NCBI GenBank assembly: GCA_033002965.1
Contig: JAURVB010004741.1
Span: 1-64,000, forward strand
Length of the DNA: 64,000 nt
From: Piper betle
Lineage: Eukaryota > Streptophyta > Magnoliopsida > Piperales > Piperaceae
Direction: 5' to 3'
The notes under the pieces are model-generated. The model had not been told where the DNA came from and did no database searches. It saw nothing but the letters and a program-made list of their open reading frames with translations. The first letter of the stretch is position 1; every line of letters begins with the position of its first letter. Shown here piece by piece: positions 9,483-20,160 of the stretch. The position numbers were made by a program, and so were the translations under genes.

Positions 9483-11357
9483 ATCCCATGCATGTGCACA
9501 GACGCTACGTTGTCCACGGCCTGTAGTTACCGATATTTGCCATTGACTCACCCTCTCGGTATCAGAAGTACATAATATGCCTTCTTGCGTGACTGCGCCT
9601 TGTCACCCCTTTCTGCATGGGGGCAGGTGTTTCATCTTTTAGGGGGTGCTGCCTTGTGCAGATTTGAGTTGACCCCGATTGCGTTCTGGTGCATGGTGGT
9701 CAAAAACTTAAGTTGACCAAGACTCCCACAAAGTAATTTTAAAAGTTGTGGCCCCATGTCGGACTGAGTCAATTCTTTAACCCTAGTTGCACTCGGTGCA
9801 GGGTGGTCGAATCTGGGCTCAGGCCGACCAGGGCAGCCAATAAGGGAAAATACAATATTTTAAATAATTAATTAGACTTGGATAGTTCGTACATGAACCT
9901 GGAACCGTGACCAATGATCTTAATCTAAAAGAGAACAGAAAATTATACATAAGTATAATTTTATTCAAGTAGAAATGCATGCAACTTCATGACTAATATA
10001 TATATCATTATTAGAATTCGACAACATAAAACATGCAACGTTCAACAATATTAATTATTAAATTATTTATGTGCCATAATCATATAAGTCCTACTTTAGC
10101 ATTTTAAGTTAATCATCAAAATGGTATTCACACTTCACAATTGATAAAATAATTATCAACTTATAAACAAACATTTAATTACTATTAATTGTATATTTTC
10201 CTTTGGTTATAATTTTTAATCGCTATCATTATTCATAGCAATTTAATTAATTAAATTATATGATTAAATTATTTAAAATAATTTGTATTATTCTAATTCA
10301 AAGATATTACTAATTATTTTAAATTATTCAACTAAATAAAGGTTCGAACTTTATTTATTTTCATTATGCTATTTAGGTTCAACACTTGTGATTTTTACAC
10401 GATTATGGTTTAATAACCCATTTTCTACCATATTAACCCGTTATTAAGATAATCACTTTATTTACCAAGTATGAAATTTAATATGATAAAGTAAAATCTT
10501 TATTTTATTAATTACTTATATTCATCCGATTTAAATTAATCGCTTGTAGTACGCCAATTAATTATCCACCATTTTTCATTACCATATTTTTATTACTTCT
10601 TTTGATTTTGTATAATAATTAATTATTTTAGCAACTTTAACCCATAACTCATTAGAATAATTATTTTCAATGATTTATTACGAGTTAACATTATTTTTAA
10701 CTCGAGTTGGTGTCGAGTTAGGTGTTATTTACGAGTTGGTATTATTTTTTAACTCGAGCCGTGTCTAGTCAAGTTATATTTACAAGTTTGCCACCCAAGG
10801 GATTCTTCTTCTTATTCTTCACACCATTCTTTGCTCCCAACTCCAGCCGCCCTCCATTCACGTTGTTGCCGCTGCCACCAATTGCCTCCGGCCGCCATCC
10901 ATCGTCATCGTCTAGCCCCGCCACACCGTAGCAGTGTCACCCCAATCGACCATGGCCGTTACGATGCTGGCATCACCACGCCTAGCGACATGTTTGCGTC
11001 GTCTATTTTACCACCGGCGAGCATTGCTGCCTCAATTGGGTGGTCGCCTCGACACTCTCGATCCCCTAGCGACCTTCCCTGACTAGATTGGAACCAATCG
11101 CCACCCAGGATGGCCAGATTTCTTCACCCATCTCCGTCGCCTCTATTTTTCATTTTTGCTATTTGCTACCACGTGCCAACATCCACACCTGTGAGATCGA
11201 CTGTGAGATCCCTCAACTTAGTCCCACATCTAATACCTACTGGGAGAAGATCCTGTTTATAACTGGGAATGGACTATAGATCTTTAACTTCCGGGGTACC
11301 CATTTTAAAGAAATGACTTAGCCCATTACGTTGCACTTTGGGCTGGGTCATTACAAA

Positions 11358-11369
11358 TGGTATCAGAGC
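11358..11369 (+). promoter_or_regulatory. TRIM primer-binding site 1
   Basis: TGGTATCAGAGC, two bases after the end of the first TRIM LTR, complementary to the 3' end of initiator tRNA-Met as in most plant LTR elements. A second copy is at 11669-11680 after the second LTR. Confidence 0.9.
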
Positions 11370-11666
11370 CGACCTAGTTCCGTGTTAGATGGTGGGCTGG
11401 ATTAGAAACGTTGACTAGGCTGCCGGTCACGGGCCAGAAAGGTCGTGGGCTGGGGCTAACAACGGGCCAAGAATAGGCATTTCGGGGACGAAATTTCCTA
11501 AGGTGGGTGGATTGTGAGATCCCTCAACTTAGTCCTACATCTAGTACCTACTGGGAGAAGATCCTGTTTATAAGTGGGAATGGACTATAGATCTTTAACT
11601 TCCGGGGTACCCATTTTAAAGAAATGACTTAGCTCATTACGTTGCACTTTGGGCCGGGTCGTTACA

Positions 11667-11896
11667 AATGGTATCAGAGCCTACCTGGTTCCGTGCTAGA
11701 TGGTGGGATGGACTAGGGACGTTGGCTAGGCTGCCGGTCACGGGCTAAAAAAAGGTCACGGGCTGGGGACAGCAACGGGCCAAGACTAGAAACGTTGACT
11801 AGGCTGCCGGTCACGGGCCAGAAAGGACGTGTGCTGGGGCTAGCAACGGGCCAAGAATAGGCATTTCGGGAACGAAATTTCCTAAGGTGGGTGGAT
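11667..11896 (+). repeat. TRIM second interior with internal duplication
   Basis: This interior is 230 bp against 157 bp for the first (11356-11512). The extra length is a repeat of the block GTTGACTAGGCTGCCGGTCA with the following CGGGC...GGGGCTAGCAACGGGCCAAGA. It ends with the purine-rich tract before the third LTR. Confidence 0.85.
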
Positions 11897-12562
11897 TTGA
11901 GATCCCTCAACTTAGTCCCACATCTAATACCTACTGGAAGAAGATCCTGTTTATAAGTGGGAATGGACTATAGATCTTTAACTTCCGGGGTACCCATTTT
12001 AAAGAAATGACTTAGCCCATTACGTTGCACTTTGGGCTGGGTCGTTACATCGACCATACATTGATCGACGAAGAGAGTAGGATCATCTTCTTACATCAGA
12101 ACGACTGTTGCCACTGATTCCCAGTGAAGCTTGCCCGTGATTTTCTATCTTGCCAAACTTGAGAATGCATTGGCCATGCCAAGGATTCCAGTCTTATAGA
12201 ATTTAGTTTAGTTCTTTTCTTGTTGATTTAAAACTTTAATTCTTATAATTATCAAGCTTATTATCAATTCAAAATATGCTCGTTAAAAATTAAGAATAGG
12301 GAGATAGGAAGAATACCCAAGCAAGAAAGAAGTCGGCTCCGGAAGAGGAAAAGGAAATGAGAGAATAAGGTGAAGATGGTGCATCCTCACAAAATATAAA
12401 ATGAAAATGATGGCTAGGGTATGGGAAAACACCCTAATACATGTATTTCATTTAACCGGTTAGAGAATATAATATAATTAGTAATATTAATTCTCAAACG
12501 TTCGATCCTTCCCTGACTGAGTCAAATATTATTTTTATTTTTATTTTTTCACAGTCTTTACA

Positions 12563-12590
12563 ATCTCCCCAACTTCAAAATATTTTGTCC
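12563..12590 (-). promoter_or_regulatory. E2 polypurine tract
   Basis: On the minus strand GAAGTTGGGGAGAT directly precedes the LTR start TGTAAAG, and a GGGGACAAAAT block (usually GGGGACGAAATTT) lies just upstream. It would prime plus-strand DNA synthesis. Confidence 0.85.
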
Positions 12591-12599
12591 CCGAAATAT

Positions 12600-13140
12600 C
12601 ATAATGGGCAACAGAACAATCATGATTAATTTTATCTTCAGGATCAGTTCATGCGACTACAATTATAAGAATTTTATTCACGAATAAGCTAGGGTATTTC
12701 ATTGCCATTTCTTGTTCAGTCTCCCATGTAGCTTCCTATGATCCCTCATTTTTCCACAATGCTTTTACCAAAGGAATTTCCTTGTTCCTGAGTGTCTTTA
12801 TTTCTCTTGCACGGATGCGAATTGGCTTTTCCTCGTAGGTTAAATTTTATTGTAGCTCTAAGTCTTCAAAATTTGTGATTATATGATCCTCATCTTGTAC
12901 ATATTTCTTTTGCATTGACACATGGAAAACATTGTGTACTCTAACTAGGCTTAGTGGTAATGCTAGTCTATATGCACAATTTCCAACTTGATCTAGGATT
13001 GGGAACGGTCCTATGAATCTTGGCTTCAACTTCCCTAATGTTCTAAATCTTATCACCCCCTTCCTAGGAGATGTCTTTAGGTACACAAACTCCCCAACTT
13101 GGAAGTCTAGGTCCCTCCTTTGAGTATTAGCATAACTCTT
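12600..13140 (-). pseudogene. E2 integrase C-terminal part with chromodomain-type tail
   Basis: The minus-strand open segment 13086-12847 encodes KTSPRKGVIRF, KLKPRFIGPFPIL and YRLALPLSLVRVHNVFHVS, the typical C-terminal integrase module of plant chromoviruses (GPFEI...VHNVFHVS). Beyond it, broken by stops, follow pieces matching the chromodomain end: a run of basic residues, NKEIPLVKALWKN and EATWETEQEM. Chromodomains of this group target integration to marked chromatin. A long LTR and this tail favour the Tekay (Del) clade. Confidence 0.85.
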
Positions 13141-13144
13141 CTGT

Positions 13145-13800
13145 CGATCTTGAGCTACCTTAAGCCTTTGCTGATTAGTTTCACCTTTTCAATCGCTTCC
13201 CTCACCATCTCTTGCCCGACTATAACTACCTCGGTAGACTCCAGGCAGCACGATAGAGACCGGAAGGGCCTACCATATAAGGCTTCAAATGGTGCCATCC
13301 ATATACTGACTTGATAAGAGTTATTAAAGGTAAATTCAGCCAAGGCTAAGTGTTTCTCCCAATCACCTCCCAAATCATGAATGCAAGCTTGCAACAAATC
13401 TTCCGAAGTTTGATTAGTCCTCTCACTCTAACCATCAGTCTGGGGATAATATGCTCTACTTAGCTTGATTTGTGTCCCCATGGCTTTCTGGAAAGCTTCT
13501 CAGAAATGTGAGGTGAATAGGGGATCTCAGTCGAAGACTATCTGCTTTGGAATCCCATGCAACTTGACAATATTGTCGACATACAATCCTGTCAGGTATT
13601 CCGCAGTTCTCATTGATTTCGTGAGGATGAAGTGAGCTACCTTAGTTAGTCGGTCCACAACCACCCATATGGAGTCATGCTTCTTATGAGTCCCTGGGAG
13701 CTTTGCAATAAAATCGCATGTGACACACTCCCACTTGCAAGTTGGTATTTCTAAAGGTTGCAATAATCCTCCAGGTAGTTGATTTTGGGCTTTTGATCAG
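13145..13800 (-). pseudogene. E2 integrase catalytic core
   Basis: Minus-strand integrase core in two open pieces (13763-13527 and 13397-13155). It shows KWECVTCDFIAKLPG with the first catalytic aspartate, HDSIWVVVDRLTKVAHFI, IPKQIVFD around the second aspartate, QTDG then SERTNQTSEDLL around the catalytic glutamate (broken by a stop), and AEFTFNNSYQ and MAPFEALYGR. The HHCC zinc finger expected before it is missing: RNase H sequence runs straight into NQLPGGLLQPLEIP near 13790, a deletion not present in E1. Confidence 0.88.
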
Positions 13801-13972
13801 TCTTAGTCCTTCAAATATTCTATCCACCACCTCTGTCGAAGGTTAAGGTCATTCTCGGTGAAGATATACTTCAAAGTCTAGTGCTCAGTGAAGATTTCGA
13901 ACCGAGCTCCATACAAGTAGTGTCTCCAAATTTTCAGGGCAAAAATCACTGCTGCTAGTTCCAAGTCATGGG
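13801..13972 (-). pseudogene. E2 RNase H, part after the LTR-C insertion
   Basis: Minus-strand continuation of the RT-RNase H domain: [30 protein letters not shown] and KYIFTENDLNLRQRRW-like residues. The interrupted reading frame resumes at 15129 on the other side of a solo LTR-C. ATGGG at 13968-13972 is the left target site duplication. Confidence 0.85.
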
Positions 13973-15128
13973 TGTTAGACTATTTTCAGTGACATGCAAG
14001 TATACACGGTCGAAACAAGTAATATAATGATAAATCGAGTATCGTCCCACAGGGAGATGAATTTCCTATAATTAATTAAAGAAAATAAAATGAGGAGCAA
14101 AACAAAAATAACTAACTTAACTAAATCTAAGTAATAACTTTAAATTAAAAGCGAAGTCAAAATTATAAAACTCGTTCTAGAGTCGAATTTCCCTTAACAT
14201 GAATTTAATCTTCATCAAATCTTACTCTTATCTTTTATTCCCTCAGATTGTCGATCTAGGATAATTATATGACATGGTGGCTCCCGCTCCTTCATGCTTC
14301 TATTATTTTGCCTCAATTTCTACCTCCCGGTGATAATTGATTAATCAACAAAATAATGCATTAAGATTTGCCTTACAATCGCATACGGTGTTGTGTATCT
14401 CCCGACCACAACAACAAACAAGTCAAAAGACTCGTCGTATGATGAATTATCAATGACTAATCTAATTAATTTCTCCCGAAATCTAATTAAACCTCGTGAT
14501 CTAAGAATTAGGTGATCAATCTATTCTTAGCTTTAAGAATATGATAATTCAAACAATTTGATTGAATAAAAGAGTAAGAGCTTGAAATAAATTCAATTAA
14601 ATAATGTTAAGTTCCATTCTTCTCTAGAACGAAATATAAAACTACTTCATAATAAAAATAGAAAATAATATAAAAAAGAAACTAATTTTTATTACGAAAG
14701 AGAAAGAAATTACAAAAACTAAAACTACTACTTCTACTACAATCTGAAGCCAAGAGATGAGATATGATCAACAACAAATGACCACTCCTTTATATAGAAG
14801 TGGAGATACAAGAATTCGAAGAGGGTGTTCACAAATCGACGTAATCTAATTAATTATAATGTCCCTTTAAGTTTCCAACTGTTCGACTCCATTGAACACC
14901 ATACATTGTAGCCATTGGTGGGGCCAAGTGTCATGACCAATCAAATCCAAAGCTTAATTTATTCATCTTTTTCTGCATTAAAAAATCAAAGTTAAGCATA
15001 TATATTAAAATATTAATTAACTAAAAAAATAAAGTAAAATATTACTTAATTAATAATGTTTATACCCGAGAAGTACAAAATTCTATTAAAAAACCTGGGT
15101 AAATATTGTATATTTTAAACACTTAACA
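13973..15128 (-). mobile_element. Solo LTR-C (Athila/Tat type) in E2 RNase H
   Basis: TGTTAGAC...CTTAACA, 1156 bp, flanked by ATGGG (13968-13972) and ATGCG (15129-15133), one mismatch. It carries GCAAGTATACACGGTCG and ATCGAGTATCGTCCCACAGG, blocks that I recall as common in plant Athila/Tat LTRs. It matches the 3' LTR of the Athila-like element at 40514-44492 on the other strand. Removing it rejoins the codons QNFATH and HDLELA. Confidence 0.87.
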
Positions 15129-15980
15129 ATGCGTTGCAAAATTTTGCTCATGAATCTTCAATTGACGGGAGGCATAGGCCACCACTTTACCTCCCTGCAT
15201 AAGGACACATCCTAAACCCAACAGGGATGCATCACTAAAGACTACGAATCCTTCATTACCATTTGGCAGTGTCAAGACTGGTGCAGTTGTTAGACTCTTC
15301 TTTAGAGACTGGAAACTCTCCTCACACTTACTACTCCATTCGAACTTCACTCCCTTCCTTGTGAGTTTGGTCATCGGCGATGCTACTAAGGAGATGTCTT
15401 TATTGAATTTCCTGTATCAACCCGCTATGCCCAGAATGCTTCTGATGTCAATGACTGACTTGGGTTGTGGCCAATCAGTGACTGCTTTCACTTTTGATGG
15501 ATCCACTTCAACTCCGGCCTTTGAGACCTCCTTCAACCAGAAATCACACTTTGAGAACTTGGCGAACAGTTGGTGTTCTCTCAGAACATGAAGAGTAACA
15601 GACAGGTGCTTCACATGCTCCTCTTCATTATTTAAATAGACCAAAATGTTGTCCACAAACACGATGATAAACTTGTCCAAGTATGCCTGAAATACTGTGC
15701 TCATGAGTGACATAAAGGCCGCTGGTGCATTTGTTAGACCAAAAGGCATGACCAGAAACTCATAATGTCCATACCGAGTTCAAAAAGCCATTTTCTATAT
15801 ATCTGATTCCTTTACTCGCAACTGGTGATAACTAGACTACAAGTCTATCTTAGAAAATACTCCGGCTATTTTTAGCTGCTCAAATAAGTCATCAATCCTT
15901 GGTAAGGGGTACCAATTCTTGGCTATCACTTGATTGAGTTGTCGATAGTCAATACATAGCCGAAGTGATCCATCTTTCTT
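15129..15980 (-). pseudogene. E2 reverse transcriptase core and RNase H start
   Basis: Minus-strand RT. Reading leftwards: the IDYRQLNQ and palm region near 15950-15800 with stops, [20 protein letters not shown], the catalytic box [12 protein letters not shown] (VDN instead of VDD, so inactive), [18 protein letters not shown], a small deletion where VGHIIS is expected, [17 protein letters not shown], and the RNase H start [18 protein letters not shown] and [15 protein letters not shown]. Open pieces are 15749-15417 and 15374-15123. Confidence 0.9.
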
Positions 15981-15982
15981 AT

Positions 15983-16770
15983 TCACAAAAACAACAGAGC
16001 CTCCCCAAGGTCAAGTTCCACCTTCAACAACTCTTCTAGTTCACTATTTAGCACCTTGAGTTCTGCTGGAGCCATGCGGTATGGTGCTTTAGAAATTTGT
16101 GTTACTCCAAGTGCTAGGTCAATGGCGAACTCTAGTGCTTTCTTCTGGACAATGAGCTCTGGAAAATATTGTCCATTGAAAGCTGCCACAATTTTTACCC
16201 ACGTGATTGAAGAAATCTCATGTTGATGGAATGTAGTTTTTTTCGTGGATTTCCACTAGTAAGATGCTTCCTCCTGAAGCATGCATGTTGCCAACCTCAC
16301 TTGATAGTGGTGGGGCACAGATAGAGCCCTAAATGCTTTTTCGATAATGTCTATCCAGCACTCCGCCTTCATTGGACAATCCCTCCAATAAATACCTCAG
16401 CTCCATTCTTCTAGAACTTTTCCATAGTTTAATGGTCAGTATCATCAACAGCTGCCAGCAAGACTTGTCAGACTATCGGTGGCACTGGGTTTGGATGCTC
16501 CCCTCGCTCATCTGGCTCTCCTAACCTTGCCCACCATTGGGCACTTACCTGACCACCGTTGGGGGTGATTCTGGGAACCACTGCTGAGTTTGAGGCTTCA
16601 TTCCCTACTACCACTCCCGGTAACTGCTGAACAATATTTTGAACCATAGAATTTGTATTTGTTGATGCCTACGCCAGTGTCTGTATGGCCGTCAGGATCT
16701 GGGCCAATACATTCTCAATGTTCGAAGTCGACTGAGTAGATCGGTTCGACTGTCTACAAGTGCCTGCCAT
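15983..16770 (-). pseudogene. E2 gag fused in frame to reverse transcriptase (no zinc knuckle, no protease)
   Basis: On the minus strand gag starts at ATG 16770 (MAGTCRQSNR) and runs, with stops, through EVFIGGI and a WKS-like gag core. It then reads AAFNGQYFPELIVQKKALEF, which passes directly into [20 protein letters not shown], the start of RT, with no break (open from 16189 to 15983). E0 has about 1.5 kb between the equivalent points: gag tail, three zinc knuckles, protease and linker. E1 has the same join at 50460-50501 and 59094. The deletion is therefore a heritable feature of this lineage, not decay of one copy. Confidence 0.85.
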
Positions 16771-16955
16771 CTAAAACGTCAAAATTTTTTTCCCAACATG
16801 GTTCATTTATATGTTCTTTTTCAGTTATGACTTAGGTTTATTAGCAAATGAATTTGTTAATTTCTAAATAATAACACAAAATATTGGGAAAAGATAATTA
16901 CTGGACTTTTCAACAAGGTACTTGAGTCATAAAGTGTGAGCTTGTGGGAAACCAG

Positions 16956-16964
16956 GCTCTGATA
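16956..16964 (-). promoter_or_regulatory. E2 damaged primer-binding site
   Basis: GCTCTGATA on the plus strand is nine bases of the inverted TGGTATCAGAGC; the last three have been lost. The LTR end next to it (16970) also lacks about the last 45-60 bases of LTR-A, so one small deletion removed both. Confidence 0.75.
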
Positions 16965-16969
16965 ATTTA

Positions 16970-19639
16970 TGTAACAATAACGTTCTAGAACATGATTCAT
17001 AATAAAGAAAATAAGTCTAGAAAATATATAAATCATTAAAATAAATCATGTTCTAATAGCATGCGACAATACGTAAGAATAAACTAACCCAAAATCCCAC
17101 ACTTTCGGACCATTTCCCATAACCACATTTATAACACAGGAGAATAAAAAAGAAGTCCAATTTATTATCAATTCACCAAACCTTGGTTGATAAAAGAAAC
17201 ACCAACCACACATTTATTCTTCAGTCCAAAGTTGTTCATCAGTGGACACAATTCCGTGTTAGTAATAAAACCACGAAGCCGTATAATTAAATGAAACAAG
17301 TTAATATAATCCCTATTATCAATTCATGATTCTTTTAGTGAGTATGAGCCTATGCCGAGCTCTTAATATGCTGGAAGGGGTGGCCACCCGATCCAGCTAC
17401 CAACCCATGCATGCGCACTCATGATACATGCAACACAGCCTATAGTTACCGATATTTGCCATTGACTCACCCTCTCAGTATCACAAGTACATAATGAGCT
17501 TTCTTGAGCAACTGCGCCCTGTCACCCCTTTCGCCATGGGGGCAAGTGTTTAATCTTTCAGGGGGTGCTGCCTTGTGCCGATTTGAGTTAACCCTAGTTG
17601 TATTCCAGCACATGGTGGTCAAATACTAAAGTTGACCAAGATATCCACAGTAATTTTAAAGAGTGCGGCCCTGTCTCAGACTGAGTCAATTCCTTGACCC
17701 TGGTTGCACTAGGTGCATGGTGGTCGAATCTGGGATCAGGCCAACCAGGGCTACCAACAAGGGAAAATAGAACATTTCAAACAATTATACAAACCTGGAT
17801 AGTTCATAAGTGAACCTGCAACTGTGACCAATGATCCTAATCTGAACGAGAACATAAAATTATACATAAGTATAGTTGTGTTCGAGTAGAAATGAATGTA
17901 ACTTCATGACAAATATATCTATATCATTATTAGAATTCGACAACATAAAACATGCAACATTCAAAAATAATAAATATTAAATTATTCTTGTGCCATAATC
18001 ATTTAAGTCCTACTTTACATTTTAAATTAATTGTCTAAATTACAATTCACACGTAACAAATGATAAAATAATTATCAACTCATAAACAAATATTTAATTA
18101 CTATTATTAGTATATATTCCTTCGGTTATAATTTTTAATTGCTATCATTATTCATAGGAATTTAATTATTTAAGTCATTCGATTAAATTATTTAAAATAA
18201 TTTGTATTATTTTAATTCAAAGATATTACTAATTATTTTAAATTATTCAACTCAATAGCGGTTTGAACTTTATTTATTTTCATTATGCTATTTAGGTTCA
18301 ACGCCTGTGATTTTTACATGATTATGGTCTAATAACACATTTTCTACCGTATTAACTCGTTAATAAAATAATCACTTTATTTACCTATTATTAAATTTAA
18401 TATGATAAAGGTAAAATCTGTATTTTATTAATTACTTATAACCATCCGATTTAAATTAATAGTTTGTAGTATGCCGATTAATTATCGATCATTTATCATT
18501 ACTGTATTTTTAGTACTTATGGTTATTTCGTACAATAATTAATTAGTTTTGCAACTTTAACCCATAACCCATTAGAAGAATTATTTTTAAAGAATTATTA
18601 CGAGTTAATATTATTTTTAACTCGAGCCGGTGTCGAGTCAGGTGTTATTTACTAGTTCGTATTATTTTTTAGCTCGAGCCGTGTCGAGTAAAATTTTATT
18701 TACAAGTTTGCCACCCAAGGGATTCTTCTTCTTATTCTTCCCCAATGCCATTCTCTGCTCCCAAATCCAGCCACCCTCCATTCGTGTTATCGCCGCCACC
18801 ACTGATCGCCTCCGACCACCATCAATTGTGGCCATCCAGCCCTGCCGTGTTTTAGCAGTGTCACCCCGGTTGACCCTAGGCACCTTCCAGCGGTCGCGAT
18901 GCCGGCATCTCCATGCCTAGCGACGTGTTCGAGTCATCGATTCCACAGCCGGTGAGTGTTACCGCCCCAATTGGGTGGTCGCCTCGACACCCTCGACCCC
19001 CTAGCAACCTTCCCTAGTCAGATTGGAACCCATCGCCATCACCTCTGTTTTTTGTTTTTGCTATTTGCTACCCTAGGCCGGCATCCACACCTACGAGATC
19101 GGCCATACACTGATCAACGAAGAGAGTAGGATCATCTTCCGACGTTGGAATGACCATCCCCAGTGATTCCCGGTGAAGCTTGCCCGTGATTTCCTATCTT
19201 GCCAAACTTGAGAATGCGTCGGCCATGCCAAGGATTCGAGTCTTATAGAATTTAGTTTAGTTCTTTTCGTGATGATTTAAGACTTTAATTCTTATGATTA
19301 TTAACCTTATTATCAATTCAAAATATGCATGCATAAAAATTAAGAATAGGGAGGTAGGAAGAATACCCAAGCAAGGCAGAAGCTGGCTCCGGAAGAGAAG
19401 GAAATGAGAGAATAAGGAGAAGATGACGCCCCTCACAAAATATAAAATGAAAATGATGGCTAGGGTATGGGAAAACACCCTAACACTCATATTTCATTTA
19501 ACTGGGTAACCGAGTAAATGATAAAATATAATAATTAGCCGGGTAGAGACTATAATATAATTAGTAATATTAATTCTCGAACGTTTGATCCATCCCCGTC
19601 CAAGTTTAATATATATATATATTTTTCACGGTCTTTACA
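16970..19639 (-). mobile_element. E2 5' LTR (LTR-A)
   Basis: Minus-strand LTR-A of about 2.67 kb, from inverted TGTAAAGACCGTGAAAAATA at 19639 to a truncated end at 16970. It shows the standard blocks: GGTCGAATCTGGGATCAGG near 17720, paired TCGAGTC motifs near 18615-18685, TTGCCACCCAAGGGATTC near 18710 and a GC-rich stretch. It carries no minisatellite, like the LTR-A at 28203. It is flanked on the right by CATCT. Confidence 0.88.
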
Positions 19640-19756
19640 CATCTTCTATCTCGAAACGCCGAGAGCAGATCTGTGGGAGTTGGGCTCGTGTTGGCCGACC
19701 TAACTGGGACTAGTGACATTCTAGTTTTGTTCACGAGTGTGAACCGGATTTAGGGA
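19640..19756 (+). mobile_element. LTR-B fragment, right part
   Basis: Continues the LTR-B fragment of 6390-6501 after E2 and matches 25160-25282: GACGCCGAGA, GTTGGCCGACCTAAC, TTCACGAGTGTGAACCGGAT. It ends GGATTATA where an intact LTR-B ends GGTGTTACA, so the terminus is mutated. Confidence 0.75.
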
Positions 19757-20160
19757 TTATAGAGAATCAATAAGCACACAACTTCAGTGAAAAACACCTA
19801 TCTTGGAAGGATTTCTGAAGATGACATTGCGTGAACCCCAAAATAGTTATGCCCAACCCATCCCTGTTTCCTAACCTGTTCATCTTTCAAACCTAATCAA
19901 ACCATTAGTCTAAATATCTATGATTTAAATCGAATAAATAGATAAATTAAACAAAACATTTGACTAAACAACCCGATTTTTAATTTTATTTAATTCGCTC
20001 AGCAAAATCCAGAATTGAATAAATTAAAATTTAACTACAGGATATGTGTGAACTTGCAAGGACATATCCTTTTGGAATTTATCTCATCATGTCATAATCT
20101 ACCAATAATCATCCTTTGTATCTTGCATTTACATGTCCCACTTTTCAACAATATGTACAC
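19757..20160. other. AT-rich spacer, no feature recognised
   Basis: Between the LTR-B end and the copia remnant. I see no domain, terminal repeat or RNA gene. It may be decayed copia pol. Confidence 0.4.

Larger units (their letters stand above)
11202..12049 (+). mobile_element. TRIM element with three LTRs and two interiors
   Basis: A miniature, non-coding LTR element of 848 bp in the tandem form LTR-interior-LTR-interior-LTR. The LTRs are 11202-11355 (154 bp), 11513-11666 (154 bp) and 11897-12049 (153 bp). Each begins TGTGAGATCCCTCAAC (the third has lost one base) and ends CATTACA or CGTTACA. The first two differ at about six positions by eye. A perfect 5-bp target site duplication TCGAC flanks the unit (11197-11201 and 12050-12054). 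Each interior starts with the primer-binding motif TGGTATCAGAGC and ends with CGAAATTTCCTAAGGTGGGT. It has no coding capacity and must have used another element's enzymes. Confidence 0.93.
6502..12562 (-). mobile_element. E2 3' LTR (LTR-A), split by two insertions
   Basis: Minus-strand LTR-A. It begins (right) TGTAAAGACTGTG after the purine tract at 12563-12580 and ends (left) at 6502 with inverted TGTAATGACC. About 2.71 kb remain once the solo LTR at 6989 and the TRIM at 11202 with their duplications are removed. Segments align with the 5' LTR at 16970-19639, for example TTGCCACCCAAGGGATTC at 10790 and 18710. Confidence 0.88.
6502..19639 (-). mobile_element. E2: Tekay-like Ty3/gypsy element, minus strand, with nested insertions
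   Basis: Complete insertion bounded by a perfect 5-bp target site duplication CATCT (6497-6501 and 19640-19644). Read on the minus strand it has a 5' LTR (19639-16970), a damaged primer-binding site, gag fused to RT, RNase H, integrase with a chromodomain-type tail, a polypurine tract and a 3' LTR (12562-6502). Three later insertions sit inside: a solo LTR-A (6989-9482), a TRIM (11202-12049) and a solo LTR-C (13973-15128). Without them the 3' LTR is about 2.7 kb, like the 5' LTR. Many stops and visible LTR divergence indicate an old copy. Confidence 0.9.

Noticed and set aside
11202..12049. Cassandra-type TRIM with a 5S RNA promoter
   Set aside because: The 154-bp LTR shows no recognisable 5S rRNA-like segment.
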